Shown here in pieces: positions 5,950-12,861 of a stretch of 12,861 bases of DNA. The DNA is from an uncultured Acidimicrobiaceae bacterium (lineage in GTDB: Bacteria > Actinomycetota > Acidimicrobiia > Acidimicrobiales > Microtrichaceae). Positions within the stretch are counted from its first letter, which is position 1. Every line of letters begins with the position of its first letter. The position numbers and the translations under genes were made by a program. Under the pieces are notes generated by a model. That model saw only the letters and a list, made by a program, of their open reading frames with translations. It searched no databases and was not told where the DNA came from. The stretch spans positions 1 through 12,861 of the forward strand of contig CALMLJ010000029.1 of NCBI GenBank assembly GCA_937868025.1. Reading direction: 5' to 3'.

Positions 5950-8463
5950 ATGGCAGACGCCATTCGTGTCGAATCCACCGTTGGTGGAGACGAGACCAAG
6001 ACCATGTCGTTCGAGACGGGCAAGCTTGCTTCGCTCGCCGGCGGCGCCGTGCTCGCCGCGATCGGTGACACCCAGATCCTCGTGACCGCCACCGCCGCCA
6101 AGGGCGTGCGTGACGGCATCGACTTCTTCCCCCTGACCGTCGACATCGAAGAGCGCTCGTACGCTGCGGGCAAGATCCCCGGCTCGTTCTTCCGGCGTGA
6201 GGGCAAGTCCTCCGACCAGGCGATCCTGACCTGCCGCCTCATCGACCGGCCGCTGCGCCCGTCGTTCCCCGAGGGCTTCCGCAACGAGGTCCACATCGTC
6301 GGCACCGTCATCGCCGCCGACATGGAGAACCCCCACGACGTGCTGGCCATCAACGCCGCCTCCGCAGCGCTGATGATCTCCGACGTTCCCTTCGACGGCC
6401 CGATCGGCGCCGTGCGCATCGCCTACGACGTGGGCGGCGAATGGGTCGCACACCCGACCTACCAGGAGGGCGAGACCTCCGTCTTCGAGATGGTCGTCGC
6501 CGGGCGCGAGCTCGCCGACGGCGATGTTGCCGTGATGATGGTCGAGGCCGGTGGCACCGAGAACAGCTGGGAGTTCTACAGCGACGGCGCCCCCAAGGTC
6601 GACGAAGCTGCCCTCGCTGCCGGCCTCCAGGCCTCCAAGCAGTGGATCAAGGAAGCCATCGCCCTGCAGAACCAGCTGATCGAGGCATCCGGCGGCAAGA
6701 AGTCCGTGATGGATTTCCCGGTGCAGGTCGACTACACCGACGAGCAGTACTCGGCCGTGTCCGACGCTGCCGGCGCCAAGATCTCCGAGATCATGACGAT
6801 CGCCGACAAGCACGATCGCACGGCGGCCGAAGGCGCCCTTCGTGACGAGACCGTCGGTGCGCTCATCGACCAGTTCGCCGGCGGCGACGCCGCACTGGCG
6901 CTCAAGCAGCTCAAGGCGGCGTTCAAGTCGCTCACCAAGGCCACCGTCCGCAGCCGCATCGTCAACGACGGTGCCCGCATCGACGGCCGCGGCACCCGCG
7001 ACCTCCGCCCGCTCTCGGCCGAGGTCGGCTACGTGCCCACCGCGCACGGCTCGGGCCTGTTCCAGCGTGGCGAGACCCAGGTCCTCAACGTGGCCACCCT
7101 CGCCATGGGCAAGATGGATCAGATGATCGACGGCATCACGCCGCTGACGTCGAAGCGCTACATGCACCACTACAACTTCCCGCCGTTCTCGACGGGTGAG
7201 ACCGGCTTCATGCGTGGGCCGAAGCGTCGTGAGATCGGCCATGGCCTGCTCGCCGAGCGCGCCCTGCTGCCGGTCGTCCCGCCGATGGCCGAGTTCCCCT
7301 ACGTGATCCGCTGCGTGTCCGACGTGCTGGCCTCGAACGGCTCGACATCGATGGCGTCGGTCTGTGGCTCGACCCTGTCGATGATGGACGCCGGTGTGCC
7401 CCTGCGGGCGCCGGTCGCCGGCATCGCCATGGGCCTCGTGTTCGCCGAAGGCAAGTACACGACCCTCACCGACATCCTCGGCGCCGAGGATGCCTACGGC
7501 GACATGGACTTCAAGGTGGCCGGCACGGCTGAGTTCGTGACGGCGCTCCAGCTCGACACCAAGATCGACGGCATCCCCGCCGACGTGTTGTCGGCTGCCC
7601 TCGAGCAGGCCAAGGAAGCCCGCCTCGCGATCCTCGAGGTCATGGCCACCGCCATCCCCGAGAACCGCTCCGAGGTCTCCCCGAACGCTCCCAAGATCGT
7701 GAGCTTCGAGATCCCCGCCGACAAGATCGGCGAGATCATCGGCCCGAAGGGCAAGGTCATCAACGCCATCCAGGCCGAGACCGGCGCCAACATCTCCGTC
7801 GACGACGACGGCATGGTCGGCATCGTGTCGATCGCTGCGGTCGACCCGGCGTGCGTGACCGAGGCCGAGCGCCAGATCCGTCTCATCCTCAACCCGCCGA
7901 CCGCGGGTGTGGGCGAGGTGTACCAGGGCAAGGTGGTCAACATCACCAAGTTCGGTGCCTTCGTCAACATCCTTCCGGGGCGTGATGGTCTGGTGCACAT
8001 CTCCAAGCTCGGCGGCGGCAAGCGCATCGACTCGGTCGAGTCGGTACTCAGCCTCGGCGACGAGATCGAGGTGCGGGTCGAGGACATCGATCCCAACGGC
8101 AAGATCAGCCTCCGACCGACTGCCTCCGATGCGGCAGACGGTGGGTCCGACCCAAAAGCTGAGGCCGCTGGAGCGGCCAGCGAGGGTGTCAGCGCCGAGA
8201 CCGCGTCGCGTCACCAGGACGATGCTGGGTCCGCCTCGGCCTCGGGTGGCCGACCCCGCGGTGCGGCGTCGGCGTCCGTGAGCGATGAGCCTGCTCCGTC
8301 GGAGTCGGGCGACGCCGTGCTCGTCTCGTTCGAGGACTTCCAGGACGAGAAGACCCGCGAGGCCCAAGGTGAGCTCGGTCCCGTCGCCAAGGGCGTCGGT
8401 GCCGGTGCCGGTGGCGGCGGCGGTCGTGACCGCAACCGTGCCCGTCGTCCTCGCCGGCGCTGA
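5950..8463 (+). CDS. pnp: Polyribonucleotide nucleotidyltransferase (PNPase)
   Basis: PNPase degrades RNA 3' to 5' by phosphorolysis and can add heteropolymeric tails. Domain order: first RNase PH module (FFRR at 80-83, RLIDRP at 96-101), a helical linker, and the second RNase PH module from about 338. The second module has FQRGETQ (371-377) and SNGSTSMASVCG for phosphate binding. Asp514, Asp520 and Lys522 match the metal/catalytic residues 486, 492 and 494 of the E. coli enzyme. A KH domain with GPKG (598-601) and an S1 domain (about 656-722) follow. The last 115 or so residues form a low-complexity Ala/Ser/Gly tail with a short hydrophobic-acidic patch and a basic end, making the protein 837 residues, longer than the usual 700-760. 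ATG 5950 matches the family N-terminus; the open frame upstream is leader. The M16 peptidase starts 2 nt after the stop. Confidence 0.98.
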   Translation: MADAIRVESTVGGDETKTMSFETGKLASLAGGAVLAAIGDTQILVTATAAKGVRDGIDFFPLTVDIEERSYAAGKIPGSFFRREGKSSDQAILTCRLIDRPLRPSFPEGFRNEVHIVGTVIAADMENPHDVLAINAASAALMISDVPFDGPIGAVRIAYDVGGEWVAHPTYQEGETSVFEMVVAGRELADGDVAVMMVEAGGTENSWEFYSDGAPKVDEAALAAGLQASKQWIKEAIALQNQLIEASGGKKSVMDFPVQVDYTDEQYSAVSDAAGAKISEIMTIADKHDRTAAEGALRDETVGALIDQFAGGDAALALKQLKAAFKSLTKATVRSRIVNDGARIDGRGTRDLRPLSAEVGYVPTAHGSGLFQRGETQVLNVATLAMGKMDQMIDGITPLTSKRYMHHYNFPPFSTGETGFMRGPKRREIGHGLLAERALLPVVPPMAEFPYVIRCVSDVLASNGSTSMASVCGSTLSMMDAGVPLRAPVAGIAMGLVFAEGKYTTLTDILGAEDAYGDMDFKVAGTAEFVTALQLDTKIDGIPADVLSAALEQAKEARLAILEVMATAIPENRSEVSPNAPKIVSFEIPADKIGEIIGPKGKVINAIQAETGANISVDDDGMVGIVSIAAVDPACVTEAERQIRLILNPPTAGVGEVYQGKVVNITKFGAFVNILPGRDGLVHISKLGGGKRIDSVESVLSLGDEIEVRVEDIDPNGKISLRPTASDAADGGSDPKAEAAGAASEGVSAETASRHQDDAGSASASGGRPRGAASASVSDEPAPSESGDAVLVSFEDFQDEKTREAQGELGPVAKGVGAGAGGGGGRDRNRARRPRRR

Positions 8464-8465
8464 CA

Positions 8466-9794
8466 GTGCCGAGTGGCTCCGATGACGAGCCTCGTTTGAC
8501 AGGTTCCACCACGTCGGATCGTCCACTGCTCCTGCCTTCGGCAGGGGCGGTGGACGTTGCCGCGCTCGATGCCGGTGTCCGCGTGTCGGTGCTGTCGTCG
8601 GGAGTTCGGGTTGCGACCGACCCCATGGCGCACAGCCAGTCGGTCGCGATCGCATGTTTCGTGGGAGTGGGGAGCCGCGACGAGCCATCCGAGCTCGCCG
8701 GGGCATCGCACTTCCTCGAACACCTGCTGTTCAAGGGCACGCTGCGACGCACTGCCCGTGAGATCAACCGCGCCGTCGACGCCGTCGGGGGCGACTTCAA
8801 CGCGTACACCGTCCGTGAGTCGACGGTGTTCTATGTACGGGTTCCGGCTGCCCATGCGCAGTTCGCCACCGACCTGTTGTGCGAGGTGATCGCCAGCCCC
8901 CGGTTCGACCCGGCGGACGTCGAGATCGAACGCAACGTCATCCTCGGCGAGCTCGACGGAGCGCTCGACAGCCCCGACGACGTGGTCTTCATGAACCTGG
9001 CGGAGGCCATGTTCGTCGGCCACTCACTCGGTCGCGAGACCCTCGGCGATCCCGACACGCTCGAGCGGATGACGGCCGATGAGATCGCCGGCTTCCACCA
9101 TCGGTGGTACCGGCCGTCGAACCTCGTGTTCTCCGTTGCGGGAGCAGTCGACCACGACCTGGTTGCAGCGGCGATCGACGCACGGTTCGATGGGGCGGTC
9201 GACGGCGAGCGACCCGACCGGGTTCCCCCGGGCTCGTCGATGACGGGGCTGGTGGAGGCACGGCGGCCGATCGAACAGGTGCACCTCGCCCTCGGCTGGC
9301 GTGGTGTCACGGCGCTCGACGGTGACCGGGTGCCACTCGGGGTGATGAACCACGCCCTCGGCGACGGACCCTCGAGTCGACTCCACGAGGAGATTCGAGA
9401 ACGTCGGGGCCTGGCCTACTCGGTGTCGTCGATGGCAGCGTCCAACCTCGATGCCGGCACCCAGACCGTGTACTGCGCCACGGGTCCTGAACACCTGAGC
9501 GAGGTCGCGACCATCATCGACGAGACGATCGCCGCGATCGTCGCGGACGGCATCGATGACGAGGAGCTCGCCGTCGCGAAGGGCTACCTCAGTGGCTCGA
9601 TGCTGATGGCCCTCGAGGATTCGTCCTCGCGAATGAGTCGCCTTGGCTCGGCGGTGCTCACCCACGGGCGCCACATCCCGATCCGCGAGTCGCTCGATGC
9701 CGTCGAGGCCGTGACCCACGACGACGTCCGGCGCGTCGCCGGGCAGGTCTTCTCCGGCTCCCGGGTCACGTCGCTGGTCGGGCCCGACACCTGA
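8466..9794 (+). CDS. M16-family zinc metallopeptidase (PepR-like)
   Basis: M16 peptidases are inverzincins that cut peptides or presequences inside a clamshell of two related domains. The N-terminal half has HFLEH (82-86), giving zinc ligands His82 and His86 and catalytic Glu85. The third ligand is Glu162 in ILGEL, 76 residues after the second His, which is the standard spacing. The C-terminal half, without zinc, has GDGPSSRLHEEIRERRGLAYSV, the usual substrate-clamping segment. The 442-residue length is typical of single-chain bacterial M16B. The GTG start at 8466 lies 2 nt after the pnp stop, so coupling is likely. About 35 weakly conserved N-terminal residues leave TTG 8496 as another possible start. 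No signal peptide is seen, so it is probably cytoplasmic. pnp followed by an M16 gene is a conserved actinobacterial pair (gpsI-pepR). Confidence 0.93.
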   Translation: MPSGSDDEPRLTGSTTSDRPLLLPSAGAVDVAALDAGVRVSVLSSGVRVATDPMAHSQSVAIACFVGVGSRDEPSELAGASHFLEHLLFKGTLRRTAREINRAVDAVGGDFNAYTVRESTVFYVRVPAAHAQFATDLLCEVIASPRFDPADVEIERNVILGELDGALDSPDDVVFMNLAEAMFVGHSLGRETLGDPDTLERMTADEIAGFHHRWYRPSNLVFSVAGAVDHDLVAAAIDARFDGAVDGERPDRVPPGSSMTGLVEARRPIEQVHLALGWRGVTALDGDRVPLGVMNHALGDGPSSRLHEEIRERRGLAYSVSSMAASNLDAGTQTVYCATGPEHLSEVATIIDETIAAIVADGIDDEELAVAKGYLSGSMLMALEDSSSRMSRLGSAVLTHGRHIPIRESLDAVEAVTHDDVRRVAGQVFSGSRVTSLVGPDT

Positions 9795-9819
9795 CCGAGG
9801 TCCCGTTGGGGAGCAGGTG
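9788..9819 (+). terminator. Weak bipartite hairpin at the end of the M16 gene
   Basis: CACCTG (9788-9793), which overlaps the stop codon, pairs with CAGGTG (9814-9819). An inner TCCC/GGGA stem (9801-9804 with 9809-9812) closes a 4-nt loop. There is no T-run directly after it. It may end the pnp-M16 transcript before the next promoter, but the stem is short. Confidence 0.3.
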
Positions 9820-9841
9820 ATCGGTTTTCACCGAGTCCCGA

Positions 9842-9847
9842 TAGCGT
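9842..9847 (+). promoter_or_regulatory. Candidate -10 box for a leaderless protease transcript
   Basis: TAGCGT (TANNNT) ends 7 nt before the ATG at 9855, so transcription would start at or next to the A of the start codon. No Shine-Dalgarno is visible before this ATG. Leaderless mRNAs with this layout are common in actinobacteria. A small inverted repeat, TCGGT/ACCGA (9821-9834), covers the -35 region and could be an operator. No good -35 hexamer is seen. Confidence 0.5.
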
Positions 9848-9854
9848 CGGCAGC

Positions 9855-11477
9855 ATGCTTCCCCGCACTCACCTTCGCCGCGCCGGAGCGGCGCTCGTTC
9901 TGATCGGCCTCGTCGGTTCCGTGGCGTGTACCTCCGGCAAGTCGTCGTCGTCGACGACCACAACCACCGCGCCCGCTGCCTGCGCTCCCAAGACCGGCGA
10001 GAAGGCAGCGAAGGCGCTGCTGCGTTGCGCCGAGGGGTCCGTGGCGTACGTCGAGAACGAGGACGCTTCCGGCACCGGCGTGGTCATCGAGCGCGACGGT
10101 GACCGCTACGTCCTCACCAACGCCCACGTGGTCGATCCGTTCGCCACGGCCGACGTCACCGTGGGCGGTGAGCGCTACGACGCCCTCCCGGTCCTCGGCA
10201 TCGACGCCGGCGCCGACATCGCGCTGGTCGGTCCGTTCGACGGCAAGAAGGTCCCGTCGCCCCTGCCGATCGACCCCGAGGCCGCTGTGGAGCGCGGCGA
10301 CGACGTCTACCTCGTCGGGTTCCCCGGCGAGGTCAGCACCGACGATCCCGAGGACCTCGAGGCAACGATCGCCAGCGGCATCGTCAGCCGGACTCGGAAG
10401 GTGAAGGCGTTCGAGCAGACCTACTTCCAGACCGACGCGTCCATCGCCGGTGGGCAGTCCGGTGGGCCGTTGTTCGACGCCACCGGCCACCTGATCGGAA
10501 TCTCCGGCCTCTCGTTCGCCGATGACGAGTTCGCACTCGTGCTCTCCGGTGGGGACGTCGACGAGGCCATTGCCCGCATCCTCGCCGGGAAGGGCGACGA
10601 CGAGTATCCGGCGGTGCCACGGGTCGAGACCGACGACATGGTGAAGAGCGGCACGCTGACGGTGTCGGGGGCATCGGACTACCAGCAGCTGTTCATCCCC
10701 TCGTCCGACGACGATCGAACCCTCGACTTCACCGTCGATCACACCGACGTCGTGACGGTGGACATCTCCACCAACCTGTCGGACAGCTCGCTCGCCGTCA
10801 GCCACAACACCCCGCTGTTGATGGCCGAGCTCATGAAGCAGGTGGCCGCAGCGACCGGCGGCAAGCCCGACGAGTTGCCCGACCCGACCGCGTACGGCGT
10901 CGACGAGAAGGCCATGAAGCCCGAGACGTCGCCCGGGGTGTTCTCCGTCGAGATCCCCGCCGACGAGGACGTCTACATCGGCATCGTGGCACCGCTGTCC
11001 ACCGACTCGATCACGGTGGCGTTCACGTCGAGCATCCCGGCCGTTCCGCTCACGACGAAGCTCAGCGAACAGCCGATCGAGGTGGGTGACGTCGTCGACC
11101 GGGTGATCCCCACCTACGAGTCCGCAGCCGATTACCTGCTCGACCTCGAAGCGGGCCAGAAGGTCGAGATCCGCGCCGAGTCACCGCAGTCGGACATGGC
11201 GTTCGCCGTCATCGATCCCGGCGTTGTGCTCACGCCGGTGGCGAACTTCAGTCCGGAGTCGGCCGAGGGCATCGAGCTCGTCGACGACAGCGACGAAGGG
11301 CTCTACGGACTCGACGCCGTCACGACCGTGACCGCCGATGACGACGGCACCTACCGGATCCGCCTCTACAGCAACGACGGCCTGACGGCGCTCGCGCGGC
11401 TCTCCGTCACCGACTGCGAGAACGCCAAGTGCGGCAAGGGCGACAAGAAGGCCTCGGAGGACGAGGGTTCCAACTAG
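9855..11477 (+). CDS. Secreted or lipoprotein trypsin-like serine protease with beta-rich C-terminal domains
   Basis: This 540-residue protein begins with a basic N-region (RTHLRR), a hydrophobic core and Cys25 in GSVAC, a plausible but weak lipobox (Ser rather than Leu at -3). A Ser/Thr/Ala linker follows, so export and possibly lipid anchoring are inferred. The protease domain carries the full chymotrypsin-fold triad: His91 in LTNAHVV, Asp121 in GADIALVG and Ser202 in GGQSGGPLFD. HtrA/DegP proteases have this core, but I see no PDZ domain. After about residue 260 come beta-rich segments. Residues around 424-450 (ADYLLDLEAGQKVEIRAE) and the end (DGTYRIRLYSNDG) resemble the pre-peptidase C-terminal (PPC) type. 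Cys43/Cys58 and Cys521/Cys526 could form disulfides. The tail is charged. The substrate is unknown. Confidence 0.85.
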   Translation: MLPRTHLRRAGAALVLIGLVGSVACTSGKSSSSTTTTTAPAACAPKTGEKAAKALLRCAEGSVAYVENEDASGTGVVIERDGDRYVLTNAHVVDPFATADVTVGGERYDALPVLGIDAGADIALVGPFDGKKVPSPLPIDPEAAVERGDDVYLVGFPGEVSTDDPEDLEATIASGIVSRTRKVKAFEQTYFQTDASIAGGQSGGPLFDATGHLIGISGLSFADDEFALVLSGGDVDEAIARILAGKGDDEYPAVPRVETDDMVKSGTLTVSGASDYQQLFIPSSDDDRTLDFTVDHTDVVTVDISTNLSDSSLAVSHNTPLLMAELMKQVAAATGGKPDELPDPTAYGVDEKAMKPETSPGVFSVEIPADEDVYIGIVAPLSTDSITVAFTSSIPAVPLTTKLSEQPIEVGDVVDRVIPTYESAADYLLDLEAGQKVEIRAESPQSDMAFAVIDPGVVLTPVANFSPESAEGIELVDDSDEGLYGLDAVTTVTADDDGTYRIRLYSNDGLTALARLSVTDCENAKCGKGDKKASEDEGSN

Positions 11478-11530
11478 CTTCCCCCGGATGCCAGACACTC
11501 CCGGCCACGCCGAGGTACCGCAGCGTAAGC

Positions 11531-11584
11531 AGCTCCCGAGGGACGAGGGAGCGAGCCTGAGCGAAGGTGGCCGAGGCCATCGAT
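11531..11584 (+). repeat. Copy B of the hairpin-plus-RBS repeat, upstream of the crotonase gene
   Basis: This 54-nt match to 2149-2201 ends in CCGAGGCCATCGAT, identical in both copies. Its left half folds as GCTCCC (11532-11537) with GGGAGC (11547-11552). The stem sequence differs from copy A while pairing is kept. GAGG (11573-11576) lies 7 nt before an in-frame TTG at 11584. The 106-nt stretch 11478-11583 holds this repeat and otherwise nothing I recognise. Confidence 0.6.
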
Positions 11585-12444
11585 TGGTCCTCATTGATCA
11601 TCCCGCGCCCCACGTCGCCCGCATCACGTTGAACCGCCCGGAGCGGTTGAACGCGATGTCGATCGACCTCGTCATCGAGCTGTGGGACGCCCTCGATGTC
11701 GTCGCCGCCGAGAACGACTCGTGGGTCGTGATCCTCACGGGCGCCGGTACCTCGTTCTGCTCCGGGCTCGATCTCAAGGACTACGGGATCATCCCGAACA
11801 TCGACGGACTGCAGGTGGGACGCATCGCCCAGCGTTCGATGCGCTACTACTCCCGGCTCGTCCCCAAGATGCGGTCGATTCCCCAGCCGATCATCGCCGC
11901 CATCAACGGTCCGGCGTTCGGGGGCGGCATGTGCCTGTCGCTCGGCGCCGACCTCCGCATCGCCTCGGCGTCGGCGGTGTTCAACGCCACCGGGATCGTC
12001 AACGGACTCGCGTCCACGGAGATGGGCATCAGCTTCCTGCTGCCTCGGCTGATCGGCGCTGCGCACTCGAACGACCTGCTCCTGACCGGCCGACGCATCG
12101 GGGCCGACGATGCCCTGCGAATGGGCCTCGTTTCGAGGGTCGAGGCCGATGACGCCGTGGCCGGCATCGCCGTCGACATGGCGTCGGAGATGGTGAAGTT
12201 CAGCCCGTACGGACTCGCCATGACCAAGGAGACCCTGTGGGCCAACCTCGAGGTGGCGAGCCTGGCAGCAGCGATCGAACTCGAGGACCGCAACCAGCTG
12301 ATGATGGGGTTCACCAACAATCTTCCCGAGGCGATCCGCGCGTTCGCCCAGGACCGCCAACCCGTCTACACCGACGAACCCCGACACGACATCTGGGCGA
12401 AGCCGGCAGAGGGTGCGGTGGCGCAATCCGGTGAGGGTCGATGA
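11584..12444 (+). CDS. Enoyl-CoA hydratase/isomerase (crotonase) family protein, non-canonical active site
   Basis: The crotonase fold is clear: ITLNRPERLNAM near the N-terminus, the first oxyanion segment GAGTSFCSGLDLK (53-65), and the second one AINGPAFGGGMCLSLGADLRIAS (106-128, quoted in parts by position). LLPRLIG and LLLTGRRIGADDALRMGLV follow. The two glutamates of classical hydratases are absent: the aligned residues are Cys117 and Gly137. Glu146 in STEMG falls near the acid of dienoyl-CoA isomerases. It may therefore be an isomerase, hydrolase or other acyl-CoA enzyme rather than a hydratase. TTG 11584 is chosen because repeat-borne GAGG lies 7 nt upstream and homology starts immediately. 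ATG 11488 is in frame too (32 more residues) but has no ribosome site, and the added part is mostly repeat sequence. It overlaps the next gene by ATGA. Confidence 0.85.
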   Translation: MVLIDHPAPHVARITLNRPERLNAMSIDLVIELWDALDVVAAENDSWVVILTGAGTSFCSGLDLKDYGIIPNIDGLQVGRIAQRSMRYYSRLVPKMRSIPQPIIAAINGPAFGGGMCLSLGADLRIASASAVFNATGIVNGLASTEMGISFLLPRLIGAAHSNDLLLTGRRIGADDALRMGLVSRVEADDAVAGIAVDMASEMVKFSPYGLAMTKETLWANLEVASLAAAIELEDRNQLMMGFTNNLPEAIRAFAQDRQPVYTDEPRHDIWAKPAEGAVAQSGEGR

Positions 12445-12861
12445 CGTCGATCCACCCCGAGCTGCAGCGCATCGCGCGGGTCGTGCCGCGTCGAGGGGTC
12501 ACCCCGCGCAACCTCGCGTTCGTTCGTCGCATGTCGGCACTCGCCGGGCGCCCCGTCGCGATGTCGACGCGGGGCGTCGTCACGTGTGACGTCATGGTTC
12601 CCGGTCCGACCGGAGCCCCCGATGTCCGGGTGCGCCTCTACCGGCCCGCCGGCAGCACCGAGCCGGTGCCGGCGCTCCTGTGGATCCACGGCGGCGGTTT
12701 CCTGATCGGCACGGCCCGCCAGGACGAGCGCAGCAACATCGACATGGTCCGCGAGCTCGGCATCGCCGTCGCGTCCGTCGACTATCGCCTCGCGCCGGAG
12801 CACCCCTTCCCGGCGCCGGCCGAGGACTGCTACGCCGCGCTGCGCTGGCTGCACGCTGCGG
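12441..12861 (+). CDS. Alpha/beta-hydrolase fold-3 esterase (hormone-sensitive lipase family), 3'-truncated
   Basis: The first 140 residues are visible and run off the window edge. HGGGF (83-87) is the oxyanion signature of the hormone-sensitive-lipase family of esterases. The segment with YRLAPEHPFPAPAEDC downstream is the other hallmark of that family. The N-terminal cap (about residues 1-70) is of normal type. The catalytic Ser, Asp and His lie beyond the window. Enzymes of this family hydrolyse short- to medium-chain esters or lactones in the cytoplasm. The ATG overlaps the stop of the crotonase-family gene (ATGA), so the two are almost certainly translated from one message. This suggests linked ester and acyl-CoA breakdown, with no substrate identifiable. 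Confidence 0.92.
   Translation, partial: MTSIHPELQRIARVVPRRGVTPRNLAFVRRMSALAGRPVAMSTRGVVTCDVMVPGPTGAPDVRVRLYRPAGSTEPVPALLWIHGGGFLIGTARQDERSNIDMVRELGIAVASVDYRLAPEHPFPAPAEDCYAALRWLHAA

Noticed and set aside
5759..6085. Open frame across the pnp leader and the pnp start, out of frame with pnp
   Set aside because: It overlaps conserved PNPase codons and has no ribosome site or recognisable domain. It is more likely untranslated leader.
5893..8706. 937-codon open frame on the - strand opposite pnp
   Set aside because: It is antisense to a certain gene, has the low-complexity composition typical of the complementary frame of GC-rich codons, and shows no domain motif.
9930..9975. Repetitive TCG/ACC run near the start of the protease gene
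   Set aside because: It encodes the Ser/Thr linker after the signal peptide, a common feature of exported proteins, and is not a separate repeat element.

Overview
The window is GC-rich, and every gene I can support lies on the + strand. Gene order points to a high-GC Gram-positive bacterium (Actinomycetota). The run infB-rbfA-truB-ribF, then rpsO-pnp and an M16 zinc peptidase, is the arrangement seen around gpsI/pepR in actinobacteria. TANNNT-type -10 boxes and GTG/TTG starts fit this. The lineage could be Acidimicrobiia (Ilumatobacter-like), but that is an impression and not shown by the sequence.

Layout. Positions 1-1487 hold the 3' two-thirds or so of infB (IF-2), cut by the window edge. 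A very strong GC hairpin follows, then rbfA (1617-2114). A 53-nt repeat carries the putative truB ribosome-binding site, followed by truB (2203-3090) and ribF (3102-4058). ribF overlaps an alpha/beta-hydrolase gene (4055-5137) by ATGA. Two tandem hairpins end that transcription unit. rpsO (5357-5635) then has its own promoter candidate and a structured leader. A nested hairpin follows rpsO, and a roughly 200-nt leader with long-range pairing precedes pnp (5950-8463). An M16 peptidase gene (8466-9794) starts 2 nt after pnp. From 9842 the content changes: a trypsin-like secreted or lipoprotein protease with a possibly leaderless transcript (9855-11477), then a crotonase-family gene and a hormone-sensitive-lipase-type esterase overlapping by ATGA. 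The esterase runs off the right edge.

Functionally, the left 9.8 kb is a translation and RNA-metabolism block: initiation factor, 30S maturation, tRNA U55 pseudouridylation, FMN/FAD synthesis, ribosomal protein S15 and PNPase. An M16 peptidase and an unassigned hydrolase travel with it. The right 3 kb is accessory: an envelope protease and a small acyl-CoA/ester metabolism pair.

I see no mobile element, CRISPR array, tRNA, rRNA or defence cassette. The observations most worth checking are the paired repeat that ends at the start codons of truB and the crotonase gene, the structured pnp leader, and a crotonase that lacks both classical hydratase glutamates.
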